A stretch of DNA of 64,000 nt from Rhodoferax lacus (GTDB lineage Bacteria; Pseudomonadota; Gammaproteobacteria; Burkholderiales; Burkholderiaceae_C): assembly GCF_003415675.1 (NCBI RefSeq), contig NZ_QFZK01000005.1:124001-188000 (forward strand), in the 5' to 3' direction. Position 1 is the stretch's first letter, and each line of letters begins with the position of its first letter. The position numbers and the translations under genes are program-made. Below, piece by piece: positions 47,319 through 60,101 of the stretch. The notes under the pieces were generated by a model. It made no database searches, was not told where the DNA came from, and was given only the letters and a program-made list of their open reading frames with translations.

Positions 47319-48485
47319 GTGCTTTTGTCTCTCAAGGGAACCTTCCCACCCGCTATTTTGGCGCTCGCAGACGGCACGGTCTATATTGGCAATTCCATTG
47401 GAGCTGCAGGCTCCACCGTCGGTGAAGTCGTGTTCAACACCTCCATGACCGGCTACCAGGAAATCCTGACCGACCCCAGCTATTGCCAGCAGATCGTCAC
47501 GCTCACCTATCCCCACATCGGCAACTACGGCGTCAACCTCGAAGACGTCGAGTCCGACAAAGTGCAGGCCGCAGGACTCATCATCAAAGACCTGCCCCAA
47601 GTGGCCTCCAACTTCCGCTTGAGCCAGACACTCGATGCCTATCTGGTGGACCAGGGCACTGTGGCCATTGCCAACATCGACACGCGTCAGTTGACCCGCC
47701 AGCTGCGCACCCAAGGCGCACAAAACGGCTGCATCCTGGCGCTGGCCGCCGGTGAAAAAGTCACCAGCGCTGCCATCGAGCGCGCCGTGGCCGCTGCCAA
47801 GGGCGCACCCAATATGTCGGGCCTGGACCTGGCCAAGGTGGTCAGCAGTGACACCACCTACGGCTGGACCCAGACCGAATGGGATCTGGTCAAGGGCTAC
47901 AGCGAGCAGACCACTTCCAAATTCCACGTCGTTGCCTACGACTTTGGCGTGAAGAAAAACATCCTGCGCATGCTGGCTCAACGCGGCTGCAAAGTGACCG
48001 TGGTGCCTGCGCAAACCTCGGCAGCCGAGGCGTTGGCGCACAAGCCCGACGGCATTTTTCTCAGCAACGGCCCTGGCGACCCGGAACCCTGCGACTACGC
48101 GATTGCCGCGGCTAATGAACTGATCGAGTCCGGCATCCCCACCTTCGGCATTTGCCTGGGCCACCAGATCATGGCCCTGGCCTCGGGTGCCAAGACCTTC
48201 AAGATGAAGTTCGGTCACCACGGTGCGAATCACCCGGTCAAAGACCTGGACAGCGGTCGCGTGTCCATCACCAGCCAGAACCACGGTTTTGCGGTGGATG
48301 AGACGAGCCTGCCTGCCACCCTTCGCCCCACCCACATCAGCCTGTTTGACAACACCCTGCAGGGCCTGGAGCGCACCGACAAGCCCGCGTTCTGCTTTCA
48401 GGGTCACCCCGAAGCCTCACCCGGCCCGCAGGATATCGGCTACCTGTTTGACCGCTTCGTGGGCCTGATGGAGGCGCGCGCATGA
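47319..48485 (+). CDS. carA: carbamoyl-phosphate synthase small subunit
   Basis: A 388-residue glutamine amidotransferase subunit feeding ammonia to CarB for arginine and pyrimidine synthesis. The N-terminal domain has [16 protein letters not shown] and [10 protein letters not shown]; the class I GATase domain has [10 protein letters not shown], the nucleophile FGICLGHQ and [13 protein letters not shown]. The start is GTG 47319 with GGAG six bases upstream; no ATG fits. The stop overlaps the start of a LysE-family gene (ATGA). Confidence 0.97.
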   Translation: MLLSLKGTFPPAILALADGTVYIGNSIGAAGSTVGEVVFNTSMTGYQEILTDPSYCQQIVTLTYPHIGNYGVNLEDVESDKVQAAGLIIKDLPQVASNFRLSQTLDAYLVDQGTVAIANIDTRQLTRQLRTQGAQNGCILALAAGEKVTSAAIERAVAAAKGAPNMSGLDLAKVVSSDTTYGWTQTEWDLVKGYSEQTTSKFHVVAYDFGVKKNILRMLAQRGCKVTVVPAQTSAAEALAHKPDGIFLSNGPGDPEPCDYAIAAANELIESGIPTFGICLGHQIMALASGAKTFKMKFGHHGANHPVKDLDSGRVSITSQNHGFAVDETSLPATLRPTHISLFDNTLQGLERTDKPAFCFQGHPEASPGPQDIGYLFDRFVGLMEARA

Positions 48486-49138
48486 GTTTTTACGGGGTCA
48501 CCGATCTGTGGACCTACGTGATAGGGGCTGTGGGCATCATTCTGTTGCCCGGCCCCAACTCGCTGTATGTCCTGTCGGTTGCCACGGCGCGCGGTGTGCG
48601 GGCCGGTTACCAGGGTGCCTTTGGCGTGTTCGTGGGTGACACCGTGCTGTTGCTGCTCACGGCCCTGGGGGCGGCCAGTCTGTTGCGCTCCAACCCGGAA
48701 GTTTTTTTGGTGGTGAAGTACCTGGGTGCGGCGTACCTCGCCTGGGTGGGTGTGAACCTGATCTGGGCGGCGATTCAAAAATGGCGCAACAAGGGTGTGG
48801 ACGGCGCTCCTGTAGCCGAAGCCCCGGTGAACCTGCAGCACCCCTTCAAGCGTGCGCTGGTCATCAGCCTGTTGAACCCCAAGGCGATTCTGTTCCTGCT
48901 GTCCTTCTTCGTGCAGTTCATTGACCCGAGCTACGACACGCCCGCCATTCCCTTCCTGATTCTGAGCGCCATCATCATGGTGTTCAGTGCCCTGTATCTC
49001 TCTGCCCTGATCTTCCTGGGCGCGCGCCTGGCCGATGCCTTTCGCGTGCGACGCCGACTCACTGCTGGCCTGTCCAGCGCGGTGGGCGGCCTGTTCCTGT
49101 GGTTTGGAACCAAGCTGGCCACGGCCAGCCTGAACTAG
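48482..49138 (+). CDS. LysE/RhtB-family amino acid exporter
   Basis: A 218-residue membrane protein with about six hydrophobic segments. The family signature [21 protein letters not shown] lies near residue 20, and [18 protein letters not shown] in the middle. LysE/LeuE proteins export amino acids. Its position between carA and carB, with a four-base overlap with carA, couples it to arginine and pyrimidine precursor synthesis. Export of a related amino acid is possible but unproven. Confidence 0.92.
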   Translation: MSFYGVTDLWTYVIGAVGIILLPGPNSLYVLSVATARGVRAGYQGAFGVFVGDTVLLLLTALGAASLLRSNPEVFLVVKYLGAAYLAWVGVNLIWAAIQKWRNKGVDGAPVAEAPVNLQHPFKRALVISLLNPKAILFLLSFFVQFIDPSYDTPAIPFLILSAIIMVFSALYLSALIFLGARLADAFRVRRRLTAGLSSAVGGLFLWFGTKLATASLN

Positions 49139-49169
49139 ATAAAACCTAGATATAAAACTAGATAAAAAA

Positions 49170-52424
<3,255 letters not shown>

Positions 52425-52471
52425 ACCGCCATTCAGTCGCTATCATTCGCCCTTCCTTTTTAAAGACAAGC

Positions 52472-52948
52472 ATGGCCACTATTCCCATTACCAAACGCGG
52501 CGCCGAGATCCTCAAGGCCGAGTTGCACAAGCTCAAGACGGTGGAGCGCCCCTGGGTGATCAACGCCATTTCCGAAGCGCGCGCCCAGGGCGACCTGAGC
52601 GAAAACGCCGAGTACGAAGCCGCCAAGGACCGCCAGGGCTTTGTGGAAGGCCGTATCCAGGAAGTCGAAGGCAAGCTCTCGGTGGCCCAGATCATTGACC
52701 CCGCATCGCTCGACGCGGGTGGGCGCGTGGTGTTTGGCGCCACGGTGGAACTCGAAGAAGAAGACAGCGGCGAGCGCGTGAAGTACCAGATCGTGGGTGA
52801 GGACGAGGCCGACCTGAAGCTCGGGCTGGTCAACATCAGCTCGCCGATTGCGCGCGCGCTGATTGGCAAGGAGGAGGGCGATACCGCGGTGGTGCAGGCA
52901 CCCGGCGGCCTCAAGTCCTACGAAATCGTGGCGGTGCACTACATCTGA
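52472..52948 (+). CDS. greA: transcription elongation factor GreA
   Basis: A 158-residue factor that rescues backtracked RNA polymerase. The N-terminal coiled coil has the acidic tip [22 protein letters not shown], and the C-terminal FKBP-like domain ends with [21 protein letters not shown] 52472 gives the exact E. coli length. It follows carB closely, as in many proteobacteria, and overlaps the DUF4149 gene (TGATG). Confidence 0.97.
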   Translation: MATIPITKRGAEILKAELHKLKTVERPWVINAISEARAQGDLSENAEYEAAKDRQGFVEGRIQEVEGKLSVAQIIDPASLDAGGRVVFGATVELEEEDSGERVKYQIVGEDEADLKLGLVNISSPIARALIGKEEGDTAVVQAPGGLKSYEIVAVHYI

Positions 52949-53400
52949 TGGCCGACTCCAGCGTGTGGCGAAGCCTGCCCTTGTGGCTGGCTGCGGCTTG
53001 GGCCATGAGCCTTACCACCTTGGGCTTTTTTGTGGTGCCCATGTTGTTTGCGAATCTACCTAATCCGGCGATGGCCGGTGGCATGGCGGCCAAGCTGTTC
53101 GCCGCCCAGACCGGCGTATCCGCGGTGTGTGCTTTGCTGCTGCTGATGTGCTTTCGCTCCGAAAAACTCGCACCCAGCGCACGCGTGATTCCTGCCTGCA
53201 CCCTACTGGCGCTGGCCGGTGCCTTGTTGGCGCTGCTGGTGGAGTTTGGCGTGTCGCCACGCATTGTGGCGCGTGACAACCTGGCCCTGTGGCACGGCGT
53301 GGGAACCGCCATGTATTTTGGGCAGTGGGCGTGTGCGCTGCTGGTGTTCGGCAAGCTGGCGAATGCCGCCAGTGCACAGCCAGCCAGCGCCCCGCTTTAA
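52948..53400 (+). CDS. DUF4149 membrane protein
   Basis: A 150-residue protein with four hydrophobic segments (about 10-30, 50-70, 80-105, 120-140), fitting DUF4149. Function unknown. Its start overlaps the greA stop by one base and its stop overlaps the convergent yhbY stop (TTTAA region). The greA-DUF4149 pairing suggests co-transcription only. Confidence 0.8.
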   Translation: MADSSVWRSLPLWLAAAWAMSLTTLGFFVVPMLFANLPNPAMAGGMAAKLFAAQTGVSAVCALLLLMCFRSEKLAPSARVIPACTLLALAGALLALLVEFGVSPRIVARDNLALWHGVGTAMYFGQWACALLVFGKLANAASAQPASAPL

Positions 53401-53882
53401 GTCTGGCTGCGTTTTTTGATGCTGACCAGGTTTTTGGGCTTGGCGCGGCGCACATTGCCACCGGCGGTGAGCCGCTGGTTGCCCAGCACGCGCAGGGTCT
53501 TGACTTCGGGGCGCTGACCGGCGCGTTTGCTGTACTTCAGAACCTTGAAGTCGCGCGGGCCGGCCATGCGGTCTTCATCGACCACGCGTTCTTTTTCCGC
53601 CTTCTCGGGCTGTGGGCGCCACAGCACCAGCAGTTTGCCGATGTGCTGGATGGGTGCTGCGCTGAGATCGGTGCTGAGCTGCTGGAACATGGCTTCGCGG
53701 GCGACGCGGTCGTCCGAAAAAACACGGACCTTGATCAGGCCGTGGGAGTTCAGGGCCAGGTCGATTTCCTTGATGACGTTGGCGGTCAGGCCGTCGCCGC
53801 CGACCAGAACGACGGGATCAAGATGGTGGGCCTCGGCGCGGTGAACCTTGCGCTGGGCGGGAGTCAATTGAATTTGAGGCAT
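53397..53882 (-). CDS. yhbY: YhbY-family RNA-binding protein (CRM domain)
   Basis: A 161-residue protein with a CRM/YhbY domain (about 1-95): [28 protein letters not shown] and [11 protein letters not shown]. YhbY binds pre-50S particles and helps ribosome assembly. The C-terminal 60 residues are basic and poorly conserved. The frame extends upstream, but ATG 53882 fits the family. It is divergent from rlmE with only 31 nt between, and both act on the large ribosomal subunit. Confidence 0.92.
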   Translation of the reverse strand: MPQIQLTPAQRKVHRAEAHHLDPVVLVGGDGLTANVIKEIDLALNSHGLIKVRVFSDDRVAREAMFQQLSTDLSAAPIQHIGKLLVLWRPQPEKAEKERVVDEDRMAGPRDFKVLKYSKRAGQRPEVKTLRVLGNQRLTAGGNVRRAKPKNLVSIKKRSQT

Positions 53883-53913
53883 GTGGGTATTATCTCCTGC
53901 GCACGGAAAGACT

Positions 53914-54567
53914 ATGAAAACTAAAACCAGCAGCAAAAAGGTCAACAAGGCCTGGTTGCATGATCACATCAACGACCCCTACGTCAAATTGGCGGCCAGG
54001 GAGGGGTACCGTGCGCGTGCAGCTTACAAGCTCAAGGAAATTGACGAGACCCTGCACCTGATCAAGCCCGGCCAATTGGTGGTGGACCTGGGCTCTACGC
54101 CGGGTGCCTGGAGCCAGTACCTGCGCCGGCGCATGTCGCCAGACGGCGCGGCGGTGGGTGCACTCAATGGCACCATCATCGCGCTGGACCTGCTGCCCAT
54201 GGAGCCGATTGAAGGGGTGACCTTCATCCAGGGGGATTTCCGCGAGGCTGATGTGCTGCTCCAGCTGGAAGCCGCCCTGGCCGGACGCCAGGCAGATATC
54301 GTGGTCTCGGACATGGCCCCCAACCTGTCGGGTATTTCGTCGGCCGATGCGGCGCGGGTGGAGTACCTGGTGGAGCTGGCCATCGAGTTTTCTCAAAACC
54401 ATATGAAGCCGCAGGGCGCGCTGGTGGCCAAGGTTTTCCATGGCGCCAGCTACAACGACGTGGTGCAGCACTTCAAGAATGCCTTCGCCACGGTCAAGCC
54501 CTTCAAGCCCAAGGCCTCGCGCGACCGCTCCTCGGAAACCTTTCTGGTGGGTATGGGGCTGAAGTAG
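53914..54567 (+). CDS. rlmE: 23S rRNA (uridine-2552 2'-O) methyltransferase RlmE
   Basis: A 217-residue FtsJ/RrmJ methyltransferase acting on the 50S A-loop. Motifs: [18 protein letters not shown] (catalytic Lys), [18 protein letters not shown] (SAM), [11 protein letters not shown] with catalytic Asp, and [16 protein letters not shown] precedes the ATG at 53914. The order rlmE-ftsH-folP-glmM that follows is strongly conserved. Confidence 0.97.
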   Translation: MKTKTSSKKVNKAWLHDHINDPYVKLAAREGYRARAAYKLKEIDETLHLIKPGQLVVDLGSTPGAWSQYLRRRMSPDGAAVGALNGTIIALDLLPMEPIEGVTFIQGDFREADVLLQLEAALAGRQADIVVSDMAPNLSGISSADAARVEYLVELAIEFSQNHMKPQGALVAKVFHGASYNDVVQHFKNAFATVKPFKPKASRDRSSETFLVGMGLK

Positions 54568-54730
54568 TCCGGGGCTGAACCTGGATCAATTCCCTGCGCT
54601 AAATGTGGCCGAAAGTATGAAAAGGCCGTGTCGATTAGCTTGAAACGCCTAAAATGGTGACCAAGTAGTCCAAGCCGTAGCCCCAATCGGTTTTGGCCTA
54701 CACTTTTTTGCGTCCTGTCTGGAGCCTCGT

Positions 54731-56647
54731 TTGAATAATCAGTGGTTTTCGAAAATTGCAGTTTGGTTGGTGATCGCACTGGTGCTGTTCACCGTTTTCA
54801 AACAGTTTGATGCCCGTGGCACAGCCAGCTCGGGCATGATGGGTTACTCCGACTTCCTTGAAGAAGTGCGTGGCAAGCGCATCAAGAGCGCCATCATTCA
54901 GGAAGGGCAGGGCGGTACCGAAATCGTCGCTGTCACCACCGACGACCGCCGTGTCAAAACCACGGCCACTTACCTGGACCGTGGTCTGGTGGGCGACTTG
55001 ATCAACAACGGCGTCAAATTCGACGTAAAGGCCCGCGAAGAGGGCTCCCTGCTCATGACCTTGCTGGTCAGCTGGGGCCCCATGCTGCTCCTGATCGGTG
55101 TCTGGATTTACTTCATGCGCCAGATGCAGGGTGGCGGCAAGGGCGGTGCCTTCAGCTTCGGCAAGAGCAAGGCGCGCCTGCTGGACGAGGCCACCAACAC
55201 GGTGACCTTTGCGGATGTGGCCGGCTGCGACGAGGCTAAAGAAGAAGTGAAGGAAGTCGTGGACTTCCTCAAAGACCCGGCCAAGTTCCAGAAGCTCGGT
55301 GGCCGCATTCCGCGCGGTTTGCTGCTGGTTGGCCCTCCGGGCACCGGCAAGACCCTGCTGGCTAAATCGATTGCCGGTGAGGCCAAGGTTCCGTTCTTCA
55401 GCATCTCGGGTTCTGACTTTGTGGAAATGTTCGTCGGCGTGGGCGCATCGCGTGTGCGCGACATGTTTGACAACGCCAAGAAAAACGCCCCCTGTATCAT
55501 CTTCATTGACGAAATCGATGCGGTCGGTCGCCAGCGTGGTGCCGGTCTGGGTGGTGGCAATGACGAGCGCGAACAGACCCTCAACCAGATGCTGGTGGAG
55601 ATGGACGGCTTTGAGACCAATGTCGGCGTGATCGTTGTGGCCGCCACCAACCGCCCCGACATTCTGGACGCCGCCCTTCTGCGCCCCGGCCGTTTTGACC
55701 GCCAGGTCTATGTCACCCTGCCCGATATCCGCGGCCGGGAGCAAATCCTGAACGTGCACATGCGCAAAGTGCCCTTGGGCCAGGATGTCAGCCCCGGCGT
55801 GATCGCCCGTGGCACGCCCGGCATGAGTGGTGCTGATCTGGCCAACCTGTGCAACGAAGCCGCCCTGATGGCCGCCCGCCGCAATGCACGTCTGGTAGAA
55901 ATGCAGGATTTTGAGCGCGCCAAGGACAAGATCCTGATGGGCCCCGAGCGCAAGAGCATGGTCATGCCCGAAGGTGAGCGCCGCAACACGGCCTACCACG
56001 AGTCCGGCCACGCCCTGATTGGCAAGATGCTGCCCAAGTGCGACCCCGTGCACAAGGTCACCATCATTCCCCGTGGCCGCGCCCTGGGCGTGACCATGAG
56101 CCTGCCCGCGCAAGACCGCTACAGCTACGACAGCGAATACATGCTCAACCAGATCAGCATGCTGTTTGGTGGCCGCATCGCCGAAGAAGTGTTCATGAAG
56201 CAGATGACCACCGGCGCCAGCAACGACTTCGAGCGCGCCACCCACATCGCCCGTGACATGGTCACCCGCTACGGCATGACCGACGCACTGGGCCCCATGG
56301 TCTATGCCGAGAACGAAGGCGAAGTGTTCCTGGGCCGTTCGGTTACCAAGACCACTACCATGAGCGAGCAGACCATGCAAAAGGTGGACGCTGAGGTACG
56401 CCGCATCATCGACCAGCAGTACGCCGAAGCGCGCAAGCTGATCGAAGACAACCAGGACAAGATGCACGCCATGGCGAAGGCCCTGCTGGAATGGGAAACC
56501 ATCGATAGCGACCAACTCGACGACATCATGGCTGGCAAGGAGCCCCGTCCGCCCAAGGACTGGACGCCACGCACACCGAGCTCCGGAACGGGCGATGGCG
56601 GTGGAGCGGCGGCCGTAGCGGCTGACCCGGCGCCCACGGTGGCCTGA
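54731..56647 (+). CDS. ftsH: ATP-dependent zinc metalloprotease FtsH
   Basis: A 638-residue membrane AAA+ protease that degrades regulatory and damaged membrane proteins, including LpxC in enterics. Two membrane segments (about 8-25 and 100-120) frame a small periplasmic domain. Walker A GPPGTGKT is at 201-208, Walker B is [15 protein letters not shown] follows, and the zinc motif HESGH is at 423-427. The start is TTG 54731 with GGAG six bases upstream; the sequence [19 protein letters not shown] matches the family N-terminus. The C-terminus is Gly/Ala-rich. Confidence 0.97.
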   Translation: MNNQWFSKIAVWLVIALVLFTVFKQFDARGTASSGMMGYSDFLEEVRGKRIKSAIIQEGQGGTEIVAVTTDDRRVKTTATYLDRGLVGDLINNGVKFDVKAREEGSLLMTLLVSWGPMLLLIGVWIYFMRQMQGGGKGGAFSFGKSKARLLDEATNTVTFADVAGCDEAKEEVKEVVDFLKDPAKFQKLGGRIPRGLLLVGPPGTGKTLLAKSIAGEAKVPFFSISGSDFVEMFVGVGASRVRDMFDNAKKNAPCIIFIDEIDAVGRQRGAGLGGGNDEREQTLNQMLVEMDGFETNVGVIVVAATNRPDILDAALLRPGRFDRQVYVTLPDIRGREQILNVHMRKVPLGQDVSPGVIARGTPGMSGADLANLCNEAALMAARRNARLVEMQDFERAKDKILMGPERKSMVMPEGERRNTAYHESGHALIGKMLPKCDPVHKVTIIPRGRALGVTMSLPAQDRYSYDSEYMLNQISMLFGGRIAEEVFMKQMTTGASNDFERATHIARDMVTRYGMTDALGPMVYAENEGEVFLGRSVTKTTTMSEQTMQKVDAEVRRIIDQQYAEARKLIEDNQDKMHAMAKALLEWETIDSDQLDDIMAGKEPRPPKDWTPRTPSSGTGDGGGAAAVAADPAPTVA

Positions 56648-56689
56648 TCGCTTGCCGGACACCTACCTTGCCTTTTGGCGAGGTCATCC

Positions 56690-56716
56690 AACGGGGCGCA
56701 AGCCCCGTTTGTTTTA
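56690..56716 (+). terminator. intrinsic terminator between ftsH and folP
   Basis: AACGGGGC/GCCCCGTT with a GCAA tetraloop, followed by TGTTTTA. It lies about 40 nt after the ftsH stop and 35 nt before the folP ATG, so folP may rely on partial readthrough. Confidence 0.75.
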
Positions 56717-56749
56717 TTGGCCCACGTAACTTTGCGTACCCACTCGTTC

Positions 56750-57625
56750 ATGCATTGGCAAACTTCCCGCTTTCTGATTGACCTGAGCCGCCCCCAGGTC
56801 ATGGGCATCGTCAACGTCACGCCCGATTCGTTCTCGGACGGTGGACACTTCGCCACGCATCCGTCGGCCATGGCCCATTGCGAGCAATTGCTCAAGGACG
56901 GCGCGGACATTCTGGACATAGGCGGCGAATCCACCCGTCCCGGTGCTCCCGCTGTGCCCGAGGAAGTAGAACTGGCGCGCGTGCTGCCCGTCTTGCGCCA
57001 CGCGGTGACCTTGGGCGTTCCGGTCTCGGTGGACACCTACAAGCCGGCTGTGATGCGGGCCGCCCTGGAACTGGGTGCAGACATCATCAACGACATCTGG
57101 GCTTTGCGCTGGCAGGGCGACAGCAGTGGGCAGATCGGCAGTGATGTGGTGCGGAGTCATGCCACCTGTGGCGTGTGCTTGATGCACATGCACCGCGAGC
57201 CGCAGACCATGCAGACAGCCCCTATGGAAGGTGACGTGGTGCCACAGGTAACGTTCTTTTTGCAGGCGATGGGGCAGCAACTGCGGGAGCAGGGCGTGGA
57301 TGCCCGACGCATCTGCCTGGACCCCGGTATCGGCTTTGGCAAGACGGTGCAGCAAAACTTTGCCTTGCTTGCGCGCCAGGCCGAACTGCTGCCTCTGGGC
57401 TACCCGGTGTTGGCAGGTTGGTCACGCAAGTCTTCCCTGGCAGCGGTGACGCAGACCGCGCCAGCGCAGGTGGCCAGCGTGGACGCGAAGGCGCGCATGG
57501 TACCCAGCGTGGTGGCGGCTTTGCTGGCAGTGCAAAACGGTGCAGCTATAGTGCGCGTGCACGATGTGGCGGAGACGGTGCAGGCTCTCAAGGTTTTGGC
57601 CGCCATGCAGGCGGCCGGTACGTAA
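56750..57625 (+). CDS. folP: dihydropteroate synthase
   Basis: A 291-residue TIM-barrel enzyme joining p-aminobenzoate to dihydropterin diphosphate; the sulfonamide target. Motifs: [44 protein letters not shown] and [12 protein letters not shown] 56750 lies after the terminator hairpin; the frame extends upstream without family similarity. It is followed by glmM 34 nt later. Confidence 0.97.
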   Translation: MHWQTSRFLIDLSRPQVMGIVNVTPDSFSDGGHFATHPSAMAHCEQLLKDGADILDIGGESTRPGAPAVPEEVELARVLPVLRHAVTLGVPVSVDTYKPAVMRAALELGADIINDIWALRWQGDSSGQIGSDVVRSHATCGVCLMHMHREPQTMQTAPMEGDVVPQVTFFLQAMGQQLREQGVDARRICLDPGIGFGKTVQQNFALLARQAELLPLGYPVLAGWSRKSSLAAVTQTAPAQVASVDAKARMVPSVVAALLAVQNGAAIVRVHDVAETVQALKVLAAMQAAGT

Positions 57626-57659
57626 ACAACAATTCCAACAAACGCGAAAAGGACTCGGC

Positions 57660-58991
57660 ATGGGACGTCAATATTTTGGTACGGATGGCATTCGTGGCAC
57701 CGTGGGGCAAAGCCCCATTACCCCTGACTTTGTGTTGCGCCTGGCGCACGCAGTGGGCCAGGTGCTCAAGGAAAAAGAGACACGTCCCACGGTGCTGATC
57801 GGCAAGGACACGCGTATTTCTGGCTACATGCTGGAAAGCGCGCTGGAGAGCGGCTTCAACTCCGCTGGTGTGGACGTGGTGCTGCTGGGCCCCTTGCCTA
57901 CACCGGGCGTGGCCTATCTGACGCGGGCGCAGCGCGCCTCGCTGGGCGTGGTCATCAGTGCCAGCCACAATCCGTTTGCCGACAACGGCATCAAATTTTT
58001 CAGTGCGCAGGGAAGCAAGCTGCCTGATGCCTGGGAGATTGCAGTGGAGGCCGCCCTGGAGCGTGCGCCGGTGTGGGCAGAGTCGGCGCAGCTGGGCAAG
58101 TCGAGGCGGCTGGATGATGCGGCCGGACGCTACATCGAGTTTTGCAAAAGCACTTTCGCTAGTGACCTGACTCTGAGGGGCTTGAAAATTGTGGTGGATG
58201 GCGCGCACGGCGCCGCCTACCAGATTGCACCCAAGGTCTTCCATGAACTGGGCGCCGAGGTAATTGCCATTGGCTGTGCGCCCGATGGCCTGAACATCAA
58301 CAAGGACGTGGGTGCGACCCATCCTCAGGCTTTGGTGGCAGCGGTGAAACAGCACCAGGCAGACTTTGGCATTGCACTCGATGGAGATGCTGACCGTTTG
58401 CAACTGGTAGACAAGCAGGGGCGACTGTTCAATGGCGACGAGTTGCTGTACTTGATGGCCGATGACCGCCTGGGCCGAGGTGATGCAGTGCCCGGCGTGG
58501 TGGGCACCCTGATGACCAATATGGCGGTGGAAGTGGCGCTCAAAGCCCGCGGTGTGCAGTTTGTGCGCGCCAAAGTGGGTGACCGCTATGTGCTCGAAGA
58601 ATTGGAAAAGCAGGGCTGGATTCTGGGCGGAGAGGGCTCGGGCCATTTGTTGGCGCTCGACAAACACACCACGGGTGATGGGCTGGTCTCGGCACTGCAA
58701 ATTTTGCAGGCCTGTGTGCGCTCTGGCAAGTCCATGGCGCAGTTGCTGGCCGGTGTGGAACTTTTTCCGCAAACCCTGATCAATGTGCGCCTGGCTCCCG
58801 GGCAGGACTGGAAATCGAGTGCAGCCCTGCACAGTGCCACCGCCGCGGTGGAGGCTGAACTGGGCAACACCGGCCGTGTACTGATCCGTGCCAGTGGTAC
58901 CGAACCTTTGGTTCGGGTGATGGTGGAGGCGCGTGATGCAGCGCAGGCCTTGCAGTCTGCGCAGCGCATAGCCGACACACTGAAAGTCTGA
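57660..58991 (+). CDS. glmM: phosphoglucosamine mutase
   Basis: A 443-residue enzyme converting glucosamine-6-P to glucosamine-1-P for UDP-GlcNAc, which feeds peptidoglycan and LpxA. The N-terminus [14 protein letters not shown] and the phosphoserine motif ISASHNP (Ser102, as in E. coli) are clear. The metal loop is LDGDADRL and the C-terminal [14 protein letters not shown] binds phosphate. AAAGGA precedes ATG 57660. Confidence 0.98.
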   Translation: MGRQYFGTDGIRGTVGQSPITPDFVLRLAHAVGQVLKEKETRPTVLIGKDTRISGYMLESALESGFNSAGVDVVLLGPLPTPGVAYLTRAQRASLGVVISASHNPFADNGIKFFSAQGSKLPDAWEIAVEAALERAPVWAESAQLGKSRRLDDAAGRYIEFCKSTFASDLTLRGLKIVVDGAHGAAYQIAPKVFHELGAEVIAIGCAPDGLNINKDVGATHPQALVAAVKQHQADFGIALDGDADRLQLVDKQGRLFNGDELLYLMADDRLGRGDAVPGVVGTLMTNMAVEVALKARGVQFVRAKVGDRYVLEELEKQGWILGGEGSGHLLALDKHTTGDGLVSALQILQACVRSGKSMAQLLAGVELFPQTLINVRLAPGQDWKSSAALHSATAAVEAELGNTGRVLIRASGTEPLVRVMVEARDAAQALQSAQRIADTLKV

Positions 58992-58993
58992 GC

Positions 58994-59503
58994 ATGTCAA
59001 ACACCATCTCAGATGGCATTCGCATTTGCCGTGCCGACTATGCCAACCCGCGCCACGCGACAGCCTTGGTAAGTTTGCTGGATGCCTATGCCCGTGACCC
59101 CATGGGAGGCGGTGAGGCACTGTCCGACTTTGCCAAAGCCAACGTGGTATCTGAATTGGCCAAGCTGCCGTACGCCTTTAGCCTGTTGGCGTTCGATGGC
59201 GAAGGAGATGATGCACCTGTGGGCCTGGCAAACTGCATACTGGGTTTCTCCACCTTTGCCTGCAAGCCGCTCGTGAATGTGCATGACCTCACGGTGGCTG
59301 CAGCCTCGCGTGGACGCCGCATTGGCGAGCGCCTGTTGGTCGAGGTGGAGCGTGTGGCCCGCGCACACGGCGCCTGCAAGATCACTCTGGAAGTGCTGTC
59401 CAATAATCCGGCTCTGCGCCTCTATGTGCGCAGCGGCTTTGCGCAGTACCAGCTTGACCCTGCCGCAGGGCAGGCCAGCTTCATGCAGAAGTGGCTGGAC
59501 TGA
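58994..59503 (+). CDS. GNAT-family N-acetyltransferase
   Basis: A 169-residue GNAT protein. The acetyl-CoA loop is SRGRRIGERLL (about 112-122), preceded by the beta strand VHDLTVAAA and followed by ITLEVLSNNPALRLYVRSGF. Substrate unknown. It starts 2 nt after the glmM stop and is probably co-transcribed with it. Confidence 0.88.
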   Translation: MSNTISDGIRICRADYANPRHATALVSLLDAYARDPMGGGEALSDFAKANVVSELAKLPYAFSLLAFDGEGDDAPVGLANCILGFSTFACKPLVNVHDLTVAAASRGRRIGERLLVEVERVARAHGACKITLEVLSNNPALRLYVRSGFAQYQLDPAAGQASFMQKWLD

Positions 59504-59522
59504 CCCCGGTTGCCGCGATAGC

Positions 59523-59924
59523 CTAGCGTTTTTTGCGTTCTATCAGCTTGGTTTGGGCGAAATCGTCCATGGGGGGCGACTGGCTGTCGCTGTGCAGCAT
59601 GGACAACATATAACTTTCTCCAAAATCGCCTCGGGCGGTCACTTTGTTGAGACGGTAGGCAATGGCGGCCCAGATAATGGAGTAGGCAACAATGGCCAAA
59701 ATGACCATCAGTGACCAAAAATCGAGTTGACGAAGTTGTATTCCAGGCCAATTGGTTTGGGTCATTGCAAAAGAAGCACCCAATACCAGCACAGTGGAAA
59801 ATTGGGTGAATCGGGTGGCGTTTCTTGCGTGAATCTTGTTCAGACCTATCAACACCATACCTATCAGTGCAAGGCCCAGTATCAAAGCCAGCAAAATCAA
59901 ACTGGCGAGGTAAATTGGTTTCAT
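59523..59924 (-). CDS. unknown small membrane protein
   Basis: A 133-residue protein I do not recognise. Three hydrophobic segments are visible (about 4-29, 43-55 and 68-90), followed by a polar C-terminal tail of 40 residues ending KLIERKKR. The ATG follows GGAATTCC with a modest GGAA. Codon use is less GC-rich than its neighbours. It is convergent with the GNAT gene and divergent from ppk, 177 nt away. It may share regulatory DNA with ppk. Confidence 0.65.
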   Translation of the reverse strand: MKPIYLASLILLALILGLALIGMVLIGLNKIHARNATRFTQFSTVLVLGASFAMTQTNWPGIQLRQLDFWSLMVILAIVAYSIIWAAIAYRLNKVTARGDFGESYMLSMLHSDSQSPPMDDFAQTKLIERKKR

Positions 59925-60054
59925 ATTTTTGGAATTCCTTGGCTCTGAGAGTTGATGGCCTTACCCAAATTGTAGGGGATGGGCTGGATTTCCCTGTCGG
60001 ATGTGCAGTGCACTGCACGTTGACTTGCGGATCGTCACACAAATGACTTACTGG

Positions 60055-60072
60055 CTGTCAACAATCAGTCAT
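60055..60072 (+). promoter_or_regulatory. PHO-box-like direct repeat upstream of ppk
   Basis: CTGTCA and CAGTCAT start 11 bp apart (60055 and 60066), the spacing of PhoB sites (consensus CTGTCAT repeats every 11 bp), with an AT-rich spacer. It ends 29 nt before the ppk start. Polyphosphate kinase genes are PhoB-controlled in several bacteria, so this is plausible. Confidence 0.4.
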
Positions 60073-60101
60073 TGTTTTGCCATCGCGAGGGTTGTGGGTT
60101 C

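Noticed and set aside
54639-54645. CTTGAAA upstream of ftsH as a sigma-32 heat-shock -35 box
   Set aside because: No CCCCAT-type -10 lies at the required 13-16 nt spacing.
54698-56662. A 654-codon open frame opposite ftsH
   Set aside because: Antisense shadow of ftsH.
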